Of a stretch of 55,942 bases of DNA, positions 10,865 to 19,840 are shown one piece after another; within the stretch, counting starts at the first letter, position 1; the number at the start of each line of letters is the position of its first letter. Origin of the DNA: Deltaproteobacteria bacterium (GTDB lineage: Bacteria; Desulfobacterota; Desulfuromonadia; Geobacterales; Pseudopelobacteraceae); the NCBI GenBank assembly GCA_021780495.1, contig JAJXYO010000066.1:1-55942 (forward strand). Direction: 5' to 3'. The translations under genes were made by a program, and so were the position numbers. Under the pieces are notes generated by a model. It was not told where the DNA came from. It ran no database searches and saw nothing but the letters and a program-made list of their open reading frames with translations.

Positions 10865-11878
10865 ATGCTGATTGTCATGAACCATAACGCGACTCAGGCC
10901 GATGTTGCCGCCATTACCAAAGCGGTGCAGGATATGGGCTATACCGCCGCCCCTATTCCGGGCAGCGAGCGGACCGCCATCGGCGTGCTCGGCAACCACG
11001 GTTACGTGGACGACAGTAAAATTCTGGAGATGCCCGGTGTCCAGCGGGTGATCCATGTATCCAAGCCATACAAGCTGGTCTCGCGTGATTTTCATCCCGA
11101 GGATACGATCGTGGATGTGGCCGGTGTCAAGGTCGGCCAGGGCTGTCGTCCGGTGGTGGTGGGCGGGCCGTGCGCCGTGGAGAGCGCAGAGCAGATCGTC
11201 ACAACCGCGCTTTTTGTCAAAAAATGCGGCGCCGACATGTTGCGGGGCGGCGCTTTCAAGCCCCGTACCGGCCCACACACGTTTCAGGGGATGCGCGAAG
11301 AAGGCTTGAAGCTGCTGGCCCTGGCCGGGAAGGAGAGCGGCCTGCCGGTAGTCACCGAGGTCATGAGCCCGGACAATGTCGGCTTGGTGGCCGAGTATGC
11401 CGACCTGCTGCAGATCGGGGCGCGCAACATGCAGAACTTCGATCTGCTGCGCGAGGTTGGCCGGATCCGCAAGCCGGTGCTGCTCAAGCGCGGCATGAGC
11501 GCCACGATCGAAGAGTTTCTGGCTGCTGCCGAATATATCCTGGCCGAGGGCAACGAAAACGTGATCCTGTGCGAGCGGGGTATCCGTACCTACGAAACGG
11601 CCACTCGCAACACCCTGGATCTGGCGGTTGTGCCGCTGATCAAGGAGCTGTCGCACCTGCCGATCATGGTTGATCCTTCGCACGCCACCGGCAAGCGCAG
11701 TCTTGTGCCTCCCATGACCCTGGCCGCCATGGTGGCCGGCGCCCATGGCGTACTGGTGGAGGTGCATCCGAACCCGGAGAAGGCGCTGTCGGATGGTCCG
11801 CAATCGCTGACGTTTAAAGGGTTCGAGCAATTGATGGGTGATACGGATCGTTTGCTGGACTACCTCGGGTTCGCATAA
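10865..11878 (+). CDS. aroF: 3-deoxy-7-phosphoheptulonate synthase (DAHP synthase)
   Basis: 337 residues. Condenses phosphoenolpyruvate and erythrose 4-phosphate in the first step of the shikimate pathway. This is the Thermotoga/Bacillus-like form: a ferredoxin-like N-terminal domain (1-70: [17 protein letters not shown]...) ahead of the TIM barrel. Barrel motifs include [74 protein letters not shown] and the metal-binding [17 protein letters not shown]. The N-terminal domain is usually the site of feedback inhibition by aromatic products. RBS AGGAG about 10 bases upstream; last gene of the thiL-tkt-crp-aroF string. Confidence 0.93.
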   Translation: MLIVMNHNATQADVAAITKAVQDMGYTAAPIPGSERTAIGVLGNHGYVDDSKILEMPGVQRVIHVSKPYKLVSRDFHPEDTIVDVAGVKVGQGCRPVVVGGPCAVESAEQIVTTALFVKKCGADMLRGGAFKPRTGPHTFQGMREEGLKLLALAGKESGLPVVTEVMSPDNVGLVAEYADLLQIGARNMQNFDLLREVGRIRKPVLLKRGMSATIEEFLAAAEYILAEGNENVILCERGIRTYETATRNTLDLAVVPLIKELSHLPIMVDPSHATGKRSLVPPMTLAAMVAGAHGVLVEVHPNPEKALSDGPQSLTFKGFEQLMGDTDRLLDYLGFA

Positions 11879-11897
11879 GCCGGGCCGATAATATCGC

Positions 11898-11926
11898 TTG
11901 ATATTGTACGGTGCGAAGCGTAATAA
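11898..11926 (+). promoter_or_regulatory. Strong sigma-70 promoter of the 6S RNA
   Basis: TTGATA (11898-11903), a spacer of exactly 17 bases, then TAATAA (11921-11926). Transcription would begin near 11933, just before the closing stem of the predicted RNA. Confidence 0.6.
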
Positions 11927-11932
11927 TTATCC

Positions 11933-12120
11933 ATCACGATGTTCTCTCTACCCTGCTCGCTGGTTACAACGCCCGGGCGGAATGCTATACAAAACGGAGG
12001 TTGCTCCCTGTTGCGGTGTGCTGCCCCAGTACGCGGGAATTGCCTGAAGCAGCAAACTGACTTCCACAGTTAAGGAACTCGCCGGAGGCCCTTAATGCCT
12101 GCGGCAGGGTGGAGAGAATG
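11933..12120 (+). ncRNA. ssrS: Probable 6S RNA
   Basis: The stretch has no protein frame but looks like a structured RNA of about 180 bases. The 15-base segment at 11942-11956 (TTCTCTCTACCCTGC) pairs with 12104-12118 (GCAGGGTGGAGAGAA) with one wobble. Just inside the 3' arm, GCCTGCGGC is the motif found at the same place in E. coli 6S RNA. The interior holds further pairing and an open central region, as expected for an RNA that mimics an open promoter and traps sigma-70 RNA polymerase. A strong promoter precedes it and an intrinsic terminator follows directly. Size, closing stem, 3' motif and free-standing transcription unit together support 6S; the central bubble was not modelled. Confidence 0.65.
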
Positions 12121-12160
12121 AAAAAAAGAGGAGGCTCGCTAACGAGCCTCCTCTTTTTTT
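12121..12160. terminator. Bidirectional terminator between 6S RNA and cobD
   Basis: Stem AGAGGAGGCTCG / CGAGCCTCCTCT with loop CTAA, flanked by seven A on the left and seven T on the right. The symmetry lets it stop the 6S transcript on the plus strand and the cobalamin operon on the minus strand. Confidence 0.9.
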
Positions 12161-12188
12161 GCCTGAAGCCGCATGTTCGGATCGCAGG

Positions 12189-13265
12189 CTATTTCAAAAC
12201 ATGCTTCAAACAGCTCACCAGGTGCTTGTTTTCTTCAGTCGTACGCACGGCAATGCGGATAAACTGGGGTGAAAGACCCATGAAGGTGGCGCAGTCCCGG
12301 ATCAGTATCCGCTGATGCAGCAGCCGGTCCCTGACCTCCCGCGCTGATATTCCGCCGGTAATCTGCAACAACAAGAAGTTGGCGCTGGAAGGGAATATCT
12401 TGAGCTGTTTGAATTCTGACAACTCATCAAAGAGGTGGCGGCGTTCCTGCCGGATATAGTCGAGTGTCTGGCTGTTGTGTTCGGTGTCATGCAGGGCTGC
12501 TACGCCGGCGGCAAGTGCCAGGGTGTTGACGCTCCAGGGGCCACCCATGGCATCAAGCCGTTCTGCTAGTGTGCTGCAGGCTATGGCGTAACCCAGCCGC
12601 AACCCTGGTATACCAAAGAATTTGGTCATTGAGCGCAGTACGATGCCGTTATCCCCCTTGATCATGAAGCGCTTGGCAGAGGTCTCTTCGCAGAAATCCA
12701 TAAAGGCTTCATCCAGTACCAGAAACGTGCCGGATGCGATACACAGGCTGTAGATCCGCTCAATGGTTTTGAGCGGATAGAGTGTGCCGCCCGGGTTGGC
12801 CGGATTGCAGAGATAGAGGGCATCGTATCCTTCGGCCAATGTCTGTTCTAATGCCTCCAGATCAATAGAAAAGTTGTTCTCGTGGTTGAGAATGAAATGT
12901 CGCGCCTCCCAGTGCTGTTGCCCGAGGGCGCGAACATACTCGCTGAAGGAGGGTGATACGATCAGGGCCCGTGAACCGTGGAGCATGGCGGGCAGGTGGT
13001 AGATGAGCTCCGTCGAGCCATTGGCCACTACGATGTGTGTGGGCGAGAGTCCATGGTAAGCGGCCAGGGCCTGCTTCAATTCGGCATGATTGCAGTCGGG
13101 ATAGTGGACCAGGCTGTCCATGGAGCAGATGATGGCCTTCCTGACCATGGATGACAGCCCCAAGGGATTGATGCTGGCGGAAAAATCGGCGATATCATCC
13201 GGGGTGACGCCAAGCTGTCGCGCTACATCAAAGACGTTGCCGCCATGGTCATAGGTGTGGGACAT
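12189..13265 (-). CDS. cobD: L-threonine-O-3-phosphate decarboxylase (CobD/CobC type)
   Basis: 358 residues, a fold-type I PLP aminotransferase-like protein. The N-terminus YDHGGNVFDVARQLG...DFSASINPLG is characteristic of CobD, which makes (R)-1-amino-2-propanol phosphate for the nucleotide-loop linker of cobalamin. Further motifs: VANGSTELIYHL, CNPANPGGTLYP, VLDEAFMDF and the PLP lysine region RSMTKFFGIPGLRLGY (Lys in SMTKF). HisC is the closest alternative, but the N-terminal signature and the adjacent cbiB decide it. It overlaps the end of cbiB by 17 bases, so it is the third cistron of the cobalamin operon. Confidence 0.9.
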   Translation of the reverse strand: MSHTYDHGGNVFDVARQLGVTPDDIADFSASINPLGLSSMVRKAIICSMDSLVHYPDCNHAELKQALAAYHGLSPTHIVVANGSTELIYHLPAMLHGSRALIVSPSFSEYVRALGQQHWEARHFILNHENNFSIDLEALEQTLAEGYDALYLCNPANPGGTLYPLKTIERIYSLCIASGTFLVLDEAFMDFCEETSAKRFMIKGDNGIVLRSMTKFFGIPGLRLGYAIACSTLAERLDAMGGPWSVNTLALAAGVAALHDTEHNSQTLDYIRQERRHLFDELSEFKQLKIFPSSANFLLLQITGGISAREVRDRLLHQRILIRDCATFMGLSPQFIRIAVRTTEENKHLVSCLKHVLK

Positions 13266-14220
13266 GAAAACCTTTCAGGGCCGTGGCCGCGAGGATACAG
13301 ACGGCAGCCATGAGCAGGGTTGAGATATACATGAGTTTCAACATGCTGCGGTATGCGCGCTCGTCTAGAGGCGCATGCGGCTCTCCGATAGTTTCCTTCC
13401 ACGACTCCCGGCCTCCGTAGAATGCCTTGCCACCCAGTCGCACTCCCAGTGCGCCGGCCGCTGCCGCTTCGGGATGGCCGCTGTTCGGCGAGGGGTGCTT
13501 CAGCCGGTCGCGACGTGTGATCCTGATGGCCCTCCATGGGTCAAGACCGGCCGGAACGGCTGCCAGAACCATCAGCAGAGCGGTCAGGCGCGCCGGGATG
13601 AAATTGAGCAGGTCATCCATGCGTGCCGATGCCCAGCCAAACTGCAGGTAGCGCGCGTTTTTGTAGCCCACCATCGAGTCCAGTGTGCTGACCGACTTAT
13701 ACGCCATGCCGGCCACAGGCCCGCCCAAGGTCAGCCAGAACATGGGTGCAATAATGCCGTCGGAGGTGTTCTCCGCCACGGTCTCTACCAGGGCCCGCCA
13801 GATACCCGCTTCATCCAGGGTCGCAGTGTCCCGCCCGACAATGTATGCCAGGGTGCGCCGCGCTTCGGCCAGATTGCCGGATGTCAGCGCATCCGCCACC
13901 AGGGCCGACTCACCGTGCAGCGACCGGGCGGCCAGACAGGTGTACGAGATCAGGGCTGCGGCCAGGAAACCTGCAATAGGATGGAAGAGCATACCGATCC
14001 GGATCAACAGCCAGGTTGCCATGGCCGAAGTGGCGGTGGTGATGAACAATAGCAGTACACCCGCCAGCCGCTCATGCCGGAACATTCTCCGGAGAATTGT
14101 CTCTAGGGTCGCAATCAGGCGTCCGATCAGTACCACCGGATGCGGCAACCAGCGCGGGTCACCCAGCGTCAGATCGAGCGCAATCGCCAGGACAAGAACG
14201 GCCGGGTCAACTGCGATCAC
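13249..14220 (-). CDS. cbiB: Adenosylcobinamide-phosphate synthase
   Basis: 323 residues with several membrane helices. CbiB attaches the aminopropanol (phosphate) arm to adenosylcobyric acid at the inner membrane. Family motifs: LDLTLGDPRWLPHPVVLIGRLI at the N-terminus, ARSLHGESALVADAL, VGRDTATLDEAGI...AVETVAENTSDGIIAPMFW, and KHPSPNSGHPEAAAAGALGVRLGG near the C-terminus. The start is a GTG at 14218-14220 overlapping the stop of the fused cobJ-cobQ gene (GTGA). It uses the products of its two neighbours: cobyric acid from CobQ and aminopropanol phosphate from CobD. Confidence 0.93.
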   Translation of the reverse strand: MIAVDPAVLVLAIALDLTLGDPRWLPHPVVLIGRLIATLETILRRMFRHERLAGVLLLFITTATSAMATWLLIRIGMLFHPIAGFLAAALISYTCLAARSLHGESALVADALTSGNLAEARRTLAYIVGRDTATLDEAGIWRALVETVAENTSDGIIAPMFWLTLGGPVAGMAYKSVSTLDSMVGYKNARYLQFGWASARMDDLLNFIPARLTALLMVLAAVPAGLDPWRAIRITRRDRLKHPSPNSGHPEAAAAGALGVRLGGKAFYGGRESWKETIGEPHAPLDERAYRSMLKLMYISTLLMAAVCILAATALKGFHVPHL

Positions 14221-16556
14221 TGTCCCAATCCGCAGATGGCAAGCAGTCGGGGGATGTCGAGGTGTTGTTCGAGGTGTTCGGCCAGTTGGTCGAATGGGTC
14301 CTGTTCGGGCATTTTGTGGCTGCCGCGGCGTTGCGGCATCCCCTTTTCCAGGCGGATGCGGTTGAGATATACTTCCCTGAAACGCGGATTGTCGAAAATG
14401 CCGTGCAGATAGGTGCCGAAAATCCTGCCATTCTTCGACACGGTGCCGTCCTCAATCGAAACCGAGGTTTCACCACGCCGGAAGATGCGGGCAAATGGCC
14501 GCGAGGTGCCGAAATGCGTTGTTTTGCCCATGTGGATTTCGTAGCCGGTCATGACGCCGTTGCACTCCGGGGCAATCGCCAGGCCAGCTTCCTCCAGATA
14601 GGCCAGCGCCTGGTGCGTCTCCTTCTCCAGCAGTATCTCCGTTTCCACCGGCAGCAGTTCGAGTCCGGTTGCTTCCTTAATGCCGGATTCTATGCCGCTG
14701 GGATCGAGGATTCGTTGACCAAGCATCTGATAACCGCCGCAGATACCTATGATATGCCCTTTGAAGGTCTTGATCCCGTCATAAATTCCCCGCTCCATCA
14801 GGAAATACATGTCGGCGATGGTGGACTTGCTGCCGGGGAGTATCAGGATATCGAGAGCTTCCAGTTGTTCGGGCATCTCTACATAGCTGAGGATGACATC
14901 GGGTTCGAGCTTGAGTGGATCAAAATCGGTGAAATTCGAGATTCGCGGCAGCTTGAGGATACCGATGTGAATGCGCTTCTGGCCCGAAATGATGTTGATG
15001 ACCTTGGAACGGCTGCCGAGGGCCACACTGTCCTCGGCCGGCAGCGACAGGTCGGGCAGCCAGGGCAGTACGCCGAGCAGCGGGATGCCGGTTTTCTTCT
15101 GGATGAACTCAAGACCCGATGAGAGGATGCTGGCATCCCCGCGGAACTTATTGATGATGATGCCCTTGATGTAGCTGCGTTCCAGCGGTTCCAGCAGTTC
15201 GATGGTGCCCACGATCTGGGCGAAGACGCCGCCGCGGTCGATATCCGCCACCAGGATGACGGGGCAACGGGCCATGATAGCGATTTTCAGGTTGGCAATG
15301 TCATTATGACGCAGATTGATCTCAGAGATGCTGCCGGCTCCTTCGATAACGATAAACTCGTAGGACTGCCGCAGACGCTCAAAACATTCCCAGGCCTTCT
15401 CCAGCGCTGCCGGCTTATAGGCATCATATTCCGGCACGTTCATGTTGCCGACCGGTCGGCCCTGGACGATCACCTGGCTGCCGGTGTCGGAATTCGGCTT
15501 CAGCAGGATCGGGTTCATGTCCGTATGCGGGTTGATATCACAGGCCTGCGCTTGAACCGCTTGTGCCCGCCCGATTTCGCCCCCTTCCGGAGTAACGAAG
15601 GAGTTGAGCGACATGTTCTGGGATTTGTATGGGGCGACTGAGATCCCCTTGTTAAGCAGCAATCGGCAAAAACCCGAAGTTATGGTAGATTTTCCCACGT
15701 CCGAGGCCGTGCCGCAGAACATAAGCGCGCCTGCATTCTGGAGCGGTTCTGCCGGAGTAAGCATCTCAAGAGGTCTGACACCGTTTTTGGCGATCTTGCC
15801 GGCATAGCCGCGCGGTGTGACCATGCGCCCCTGCTGGTCCGCAAAGGTGCTGGAGTTGCCGATGATGACGATGGTGGACATGTCAATCTCATGCTCTAAC
15901 ATGGCCCCAAGGGTGGTGACCGTGACCTGCTCTACTGCCCGGCAGGCGTTGCGAACGATGCCGACCGGGGTGTCCGCAGGCCGTGCGCCCAGGATGATGT
16001 CCCTGGCATCTGCAATCTGGGTGACGCGGCTTTTGCTGCGGGGGTTAAAGATGACCATAACGAAGTCAGCCCGTGCCGCGGCTTCAAGACGCTTGGTTAT
16101 CAGGTCCCAGGGGGTAAGCAGATCAGAGAGCGAGATAACGGAAAAATCGTGCATCAGGGGGGCGCCAAGTGCCGAGGCGGCGGCCTGAATGGCCGAGATG
16201 CCGGGGATGACGCAGATCTCCGGTATTGATTCGGCTGTGGCCACTTCCGATTGTTGGCGGTCGATTTCAATCAACTCGAAGACCAGGCCGGCCATGCCGT
16301 AGATACCGGCATCCCCGCCTGATACCAGGGCGACGGTTTCACCTTTGCCGGCCAGTTGGATGGCTGTCCGGCAGCGGTCGATCTCCTGCATCATCCCGGT
16401 GGAGATGATCTGTTTACCCTCCAGCAGTGGTTGGATCAGATCGATGTAATAGTGATAGCCGACGATGGTCGATGAGGCGGCGATCGCGTCTTGGGCTGCA
16501 GCTGTCAGGTGTTTGATGCTGCCGGGACCGGTGCCTACTATGTACAGTTTTGCCAT
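14217..16556 (-). CDS. cobJ-cobQ: Fused precorrin-3B C17-methyltransferase and cobyric acid synthase
   Basis: 779 residues from ATG 16556 (MAKLYIVGTGPGSIKHLT); the upstream extension to 16616 is not conserved-looking. Residues 1 to about 250 are a CobJ/CbiH SAM methyltransferase: LYIVGTGPG, VALVSGGDAGIYGMAG, CVIPGISAIQAAASALGAPL and VMVIFNPRSK. After a short linker, residues 275-779 are a complete CobQ/CbiP. It has a GTASDVGKST P-loop-like motif (282-291), the family signature APYKSQNMSLNSFVTPEGGEIGRAQ, and a C-terminal glutamine amidotransferase with the nucleophile in GICGGYQMLG and histidine in TYLHGIFDN. One chain thus holds an early ring-contraction methylation and the late amidation of four side chains. 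First gene of cobJQ-cbiB-cobD. Confidence 0.92.
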   Translation of the reverse strand: MAKLYIVGTGPGSIKHLTAAAQDAIAASSTIVGYHYYIDLIQPLLEGKQIISTGMMQEIDRCRTAIQLAGKGETVALVSGGDAGIYGMAGLVFELIEIDRQQSEVATAESIPEICVIPGISAIQAAASALGAPLMHDFSVISLSDLLTPWDLITKRLEAAARADFVMVIFNPRSKSRVTQIADARDIILGARPADTPVGIVRNACRAVEQVTVTTLGAMLEHEIDMSTIVIIGNSSTFADQQGRMVTPRGYAGKIAKNGVRPLEMLTPAEPLQNAGALMFCGTASDVGKSTITSGFCRLLLNKGISVAPYKSQNMSLNSFVTPEGGEIGRAQAVQAQACDINPHTDMNPILLKPNSDTGSQVIVQGRPVGNMNVPEYDAYKPAALEKAWECFERLRQSYEFIVIEGAGSISEINLRHNDIANLKIAIMARCPVILVADIDRGGVFAQIVGTIELLEPLERSYIKGIIINKFRGDASILSSGLEFIQKKTGIPLLGVLPWLPDLSLPAEDSVALGSRSKVINIISGQKRIHIGILKLPRISNFTDFDPLKLEPDVILSYVEMPEQLEALDILILPGSKSTIADMYFLMERGIYDGIKTFKGHIIGICGGYQMLGQRILDPSGIESGIKEATGLELLPVETEILLEKETHQALAYLEEAGLAIAPECNGVMTGYEIHMGKTTHFGTSRPFARIFRRGETSVSIEDGTVSKNGRIFGTYLHGIFDNPRFREVYLNRIRLEKGMPQRRGSHKMPEQDPFDQLAEHLEQHLDIPRLLAICGLGQ

Positions 16557-16696
16557 GTGCCACCTGTGGTTGAACTTCTCGTGTGTCTCCAGGCCGGTTA
16601 TGGCCGGACGGGGCAAAATAATACACGGTCATCCGGGGAGTTGCAAGGCGGAAATGTTTACGATGCGGGTGTTTGGATCAGGTGACGGGATGATTG

Positions 16697-17503
16697 TCAG
16701 GCGCTGTATGAACTGTAAAGTTGTTTGACGCGGGCCAGATATTGCCTTGTTTCGCGGGGTAGCTGCACAGGGTTTCTGTCAACATTGCCCGGTCCCCAAT
16801 TATAAGCCGCCAGGGCTGAATCCAGGTGGCCGTTGTATCGCTTGAGCAGGTCGCGCAGGAATCTGGTGCCCCCCATGACGTTCTGTTCCGGATCGAAGGA
16901 ATCATTAACTCCCAGCACGCGCGCAGTCCCAGGCATCAGCTGCATCAGTCCCCGTGCGCCGGCCGGGGAGACAGCGTTGGGATTGAAGCCGCTTTCGGCC
17001 TTGATGACCGCCTTGATCAGTCCGCTATCCACTCCGTAGCGTTGCGATGCCTTCGTGATGATTGCGTCAAGCCCTTGGGGGGCGTGAACGTCGGCTACGG
17101 CGGGGTTGTTGCTGGGAGTCTCTGCCAGTTCCTGAAGTTGTGACGGTTGTCCCGGCTGGGGGGAGGGTTGTGAGACGGTTTCCGGTTGATTCGAGGCATA
17201 GGCCCTGACAAGAGCCTGGAATTGGGGGGATTGCCGATCAAGTTGTTGCGCGGGTCTTTCGGCGGGATTGTCGCCCAGGGATAAGGTGGTTTGAAGCATC
17301 TGCAGGTTAAGGGTTTCCGCCAATTCCTGAGCCTTGAGCGGCGTTGTCTCGCCCGGCAGATCGGATGTCTTCAGGGCACGCTCGAGACGTCCGGCAAACG
17401 CACCATCCTGCGGAATTCCGGCAAGCTGTGTGTCTGAAGTCCGGATACCTTTTGCCAGGAGTGGAGTGACTAATGACAGGCTGTCTTGTATGTCGATACT
17501 CAT
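16697..17503 (-). CDS. Lytic transglycosylase, SLT domain
   Basis: 268 residues. The C-terminal 120 or so form a soluble-lytic-transglycosylase domain: IITKASQRYGVDSGLIKAVI, the catalytic glutamate in KAESGFNP, AVSPAGARGLMQLMPGTA, then DPEQNVMGGTRFLRDLL and ALAAYNWGPGNV. It would cleave peptidoglycan glycan strands. The N-terminal 140 residues are low in hydrophobicity, Pro/Gln-rich and lack a signal peptide. That resembles transglycosylases exported by a flagellar or other secretion apparatus. It lies 7 bases downstream of a sigma-54 regulator of the flagellar type and next to chemotaxis genes, which favours a motility-linked role, but this is inference. Confidence 0.85.
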   Translation of the reverse strand: MSIDIQDSLSLVTPLLAKGIRTSDTQLAGIPQDGAFAGRLERALKTSDLPGETTPLKAQELAETLNLQMLQTTLSLGDNPAERPAQQLDRQSPQFQALVRAYASNQPETVSQPSPQPGQPSQLQELAETPSNNPAVADVHAPQGLDAIITKASQRYGVDSGLIKAVIKAESGFNPNAVSPAGARGLMQLMPGTARVLGVNDSFDPEQNVMGGTRFLRDLLKRYNGHLDSALAAYNWGPGNVDRNPVQLPRETRQYLARVKQLYSSYSA

Positions 17504-17510
17504 AATCGCA

Positions 17511-18905
17511 TTACTCCTCGACGTAGGCCAGGTTCTTCTTTTTGAGTTTCTCGATGAGTGTCGTTCGTTTCAGATTGAGCAGGGTTGCAGCCTCTTTCTT
17601 ATTGCCGCCGGTGCGAGCCAGTGCCTGCATGATCAGACGGTTCTCGAACTCGTCCACCATCGAGTTGAGGCAAACGCCCCCTTCGGGCAACCCTTCGGCA
17701 ATGGGCATCTCCGGAACCTGCACCTGCGTATGGCCGGAAAGGTATTTGTCCGGCAGGTCATCAGGGGTGATAACGCCCGAGTCTTTGAGAATCACGAGCC
17801 GTTCGACCAGATTTTCAAGTTCGCGCACGTTGCCGGGCCATTCATACGCGCAGAGGATGCCAAGTGTCTCACGGGAAAAACCCTTGACGGCATGACGCCT
17901 GTCACTGTTAAAGCGTGTCAGAAAATTATGTATCAAAAGTGGAATGTCATCACGTCGCTCTCTGAGTGCCGGTATCGTGATCGGAATAACGGACAGACGA
18001 TAGTACAAATCTTCCCGGAAATCCTTGTTGGCTACCAGTTCCTCCAGGTTCTTGTTGGTGGCAGCGATAATGCGGACATCAACTTTCTGCGATCGTGTGG
18101 AACCGACCGGCTCAAACTCCCTGTTTTGTAATACCCGCAAAAGCTTGACCTGCAGGTTGGCCTTCATGTCGCCGATTTCGTCCAGGAACAGTGTTCCCTT
18201 GTCAGCCATCTCGAAACGTCCTGCCCGGTTGGCGTACGCGCCGGTAAATGATCCCTTGACATGCCCAAAAAGCTCACTTTCAAGGAGGTCATCGGGGATG
18301 GCGGCACAGTTGACCGGGACAAAATTCCTGCTGTTCCTGCCGCTCAACTGATGTATGGCACGAGCTGCAAGTTCCTTGCCGGTGCCGGATTCACCCTGTA
18401 TTAAAATCGTCGCGGTGGATTCTGCCACCTTCTCGATCATTTCGAACAAGGCCTGCATCGGCCTGCTCTTGCCGATCATGGTCGAGTTGAGTACATGAGG
18501 GTGATGGGCTGCGTCATCACCGCTGTCATGCATCTTCAAGGACTGGTATTCTATGGCCCTCATGACCAGGCTTTCCAATTCGTCCAGATTGAGCGGCTTC
18601 GGCAGGAAGAAAATGCTCTCCTCGCTGACAATGGGCAGCGATTTGTCGTCTTGTCGTCCATAACCGATCAACACGAGTAATGGATTGATTTTTCTGGCAT
18701 TTACGACGAAGTCGGGGAAAACAGTCTGAAGAAGATACAGGTCAGCGATGACAATGCCAACACGCTTATCTCGGATGGTGTCAAAAAATGAAACGTTGTG
18801 CTCGGCTGTGACAACATCGTATCCTTGGTATGTCAAAAATGCGGATACGAGGTCGCAGGTTTTTCGATCGTTATCAATGATGCATATAGAACTGTTTGAA
18901 GACAT
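17511..18905 (-). CDS. Sigma-54-dependent response regulator (NtrC/FlrC-like)
   Basis: 464 residues from ATG 18905. Receiver-like domain 1-125 with IIDNDRK in place of the usual acidic DD, an aspartate in VIADLYL and the lysine in LPKPLN. Then a sigma-54 AAA+ domain with Walker A GESGTGKE, the sigma-54 contact loop written GSFTGA rather than GAFTGA, Walker B GTLFLDEIGDM and arginine fingers. Last comes a Fis-type helix-turn-helix (NKKEAATLLNLKRTTLIEKL). It activates sigma-54 promoters using ATP. Position beside a transglycosylase and a chemotaxis cluster suggests control of motility or surface structures. No partner kinase is adjacent. The altered acidic pocket raises doubt about phosphorylation. 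Confidence 0.88.
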   Translation of the reverse strand: MSSNSSICIIDNDRKTCDLVSAFLTYQGYDVVTAEHNVSFFDTIRDKRVGIVIADLYLLQTVFPDFVVNARKINPLLVLIGYGRQDDKSLPIVSEESIFFLPKPLNLDELESLVMRAIEYQSLKMHDSGDDAAHHPHVLNSTMIGKSRPMQALFEMIEKVAESTATILIQGESGTGKELAARAIHQLSGRNSRNFVPVNCAAIPDDLLESELFGHVKGSFTGAYANRAGRFEMADKGTLFLDEIGDMKANLQVKLLRVLQNREFEPVGSTRSQKVDVRIIAATNKNLEELVANKDFREDLYYRLSVIPITIPALRERRDDIPLLIHNFLTRFNSDRRHAVKGFSRETLGILCAYEWPGNVRELENLVERLVILKDSGVITPDDLPDKYLSGHTQVQVPEMPIAEGLPEGGVCLNSMVDEFENRLIMQALARTGGNKKEAATLLNLKRTTLIEKLKKKNLAYVEE

Positions 18906-19220
18906 AATCGCCCATGGTTTCAAAAGATGCCAGCTTTTCAGTACAGATTGCCAGTTATACTAACGTGCCATTCTAAGGATGTCAAGAAAATGACTTTCGA
19001 GTAAAATCATCGTTATGCAATGGTGTGTCTCGTTCATGCTCCATAGAGAGGCCAATCCGGCGGATCGCAGGAATAAAGGCATATGATCCCGCTTGATAAA
19101 AGCTGTTTTGCGTGATAAATTAAAACAGTTTTTGCAATGTTGCAAATGCGATTCAGTCATGCACTGCAATATAGAAGGGTAAGCAATTAGGTCTGCATTT
19201 TCCCAGAGGAGGGATTGTTC
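18906..19220. other. Divergent spacer between the sigma-54 regulator and cheW
   Basis: 315 AT-rich bases. No protein frame of its own is convincing. The only clear structure is a small dyad, GTTAGTATAAC on the minus strand, near 18955-18965. I found no acceptable sigma-54 or sigma-28 element. The cheW ribosome binding site GAGGAGGG is at 19206-19213. Confidence 0.4.
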
Positions 19221-19715
19221 ATGAGTAATGCACTTGTTCCGGTCAAGGCGGATGAATTGCATGGTGAGTTGATTCAGTTGGTTAGTTTTAATCTCGATAA
19301 GGAAGAATACGGCGTCGAAGTTCTGAAGGTTCGTGAGATCATTCGTATGCCGATTGTGACCCGCGTTCCCAACACCCCGCACTATGTAGAAGGTGTTATC
19401 AACCTGCGTGGCAAAGTTATCCCGATCATCTCCATGCGCAAGAAATTTGGCCTTATGGATGCTGAGAGCGATAAACAGACCCGTATCATAGTTATGGAGG
19501 TCGATGGTGAATTGAAGGGATTCATTGTTGATGCCGTCTCCGAGGTTATTCGCATTTCCAGCAGCGAAATTCAACCATCTCCTGCCGTTGTTGCCAGTGG
19601 AATAGATCAGGAATGCATCGCCGGGGTTATCAATCAGGCCGAGCGCTTGCTGGTTCTTCTCGACCTGGAAAAAATGTTCTCCCGTGATGAGAAAAATGCC
19701 TTCGGATCGTTGTAG
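19221..19715 (+). CDS. cheW: Chemotaxis coupling protein
   Basis: 164 residues from ATG 19221, which has a strong GAGGAGGG upstream. A single CheW domain: LIQLVSFNLDKEEYGVEVLKVREIIRMP, then VEGVINLRGKVIPIISMRKKFG, IIVMEVDGELKGFIVDAVSEVI and the closing IAGVINQAERLLVLLDLEKMF. CheW bridges chemoreceptors and the CheA kinase in the membrane array. It is the first gene of a plus-strand chemotaxis block, about 125 bases ahead of cheA. Confidence 0.95.
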   Translation: MSNALVPVKADELHGELIQLVSFNLDKEEYGVEVLKVREIIRMPIVTRVPNTPHYVEGVINLRGKVIPIISMRKKFGLMDAESDKQTRIIVMEVDGELKGFIVDAVSEVIRISSSEIQPSPAVVASGIDQECIAGVINQAERLLVLLDLEKMFSRDEKNAFGSL

Positions 19716-19840
19716 TTAATCATTAAATTATTTTCTGTGCTTTTCTGTCGGAAATAACGTGCGCCTAACGTACCGTCCTCGTTTATCGGCCAGGGCGAGA
19801 CTGGGTTGGGTTGCATTCATGCTGGTACAAGGAGTGTTGC

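Noticed and set aside
10649..11830. 393-residue minus-strand frame opposite crp and aroF
   Set aside because: It spans two real genes and their spacer on the other strand and has no motif of its own.
16557..16696. Possible cobalamin riboswitch before cobJ-cobQ
   Set aside because: The spacer is only 140 bases and I saw no B12-box (GCCACTG-like) on the coding strand. None was seen before metH either.
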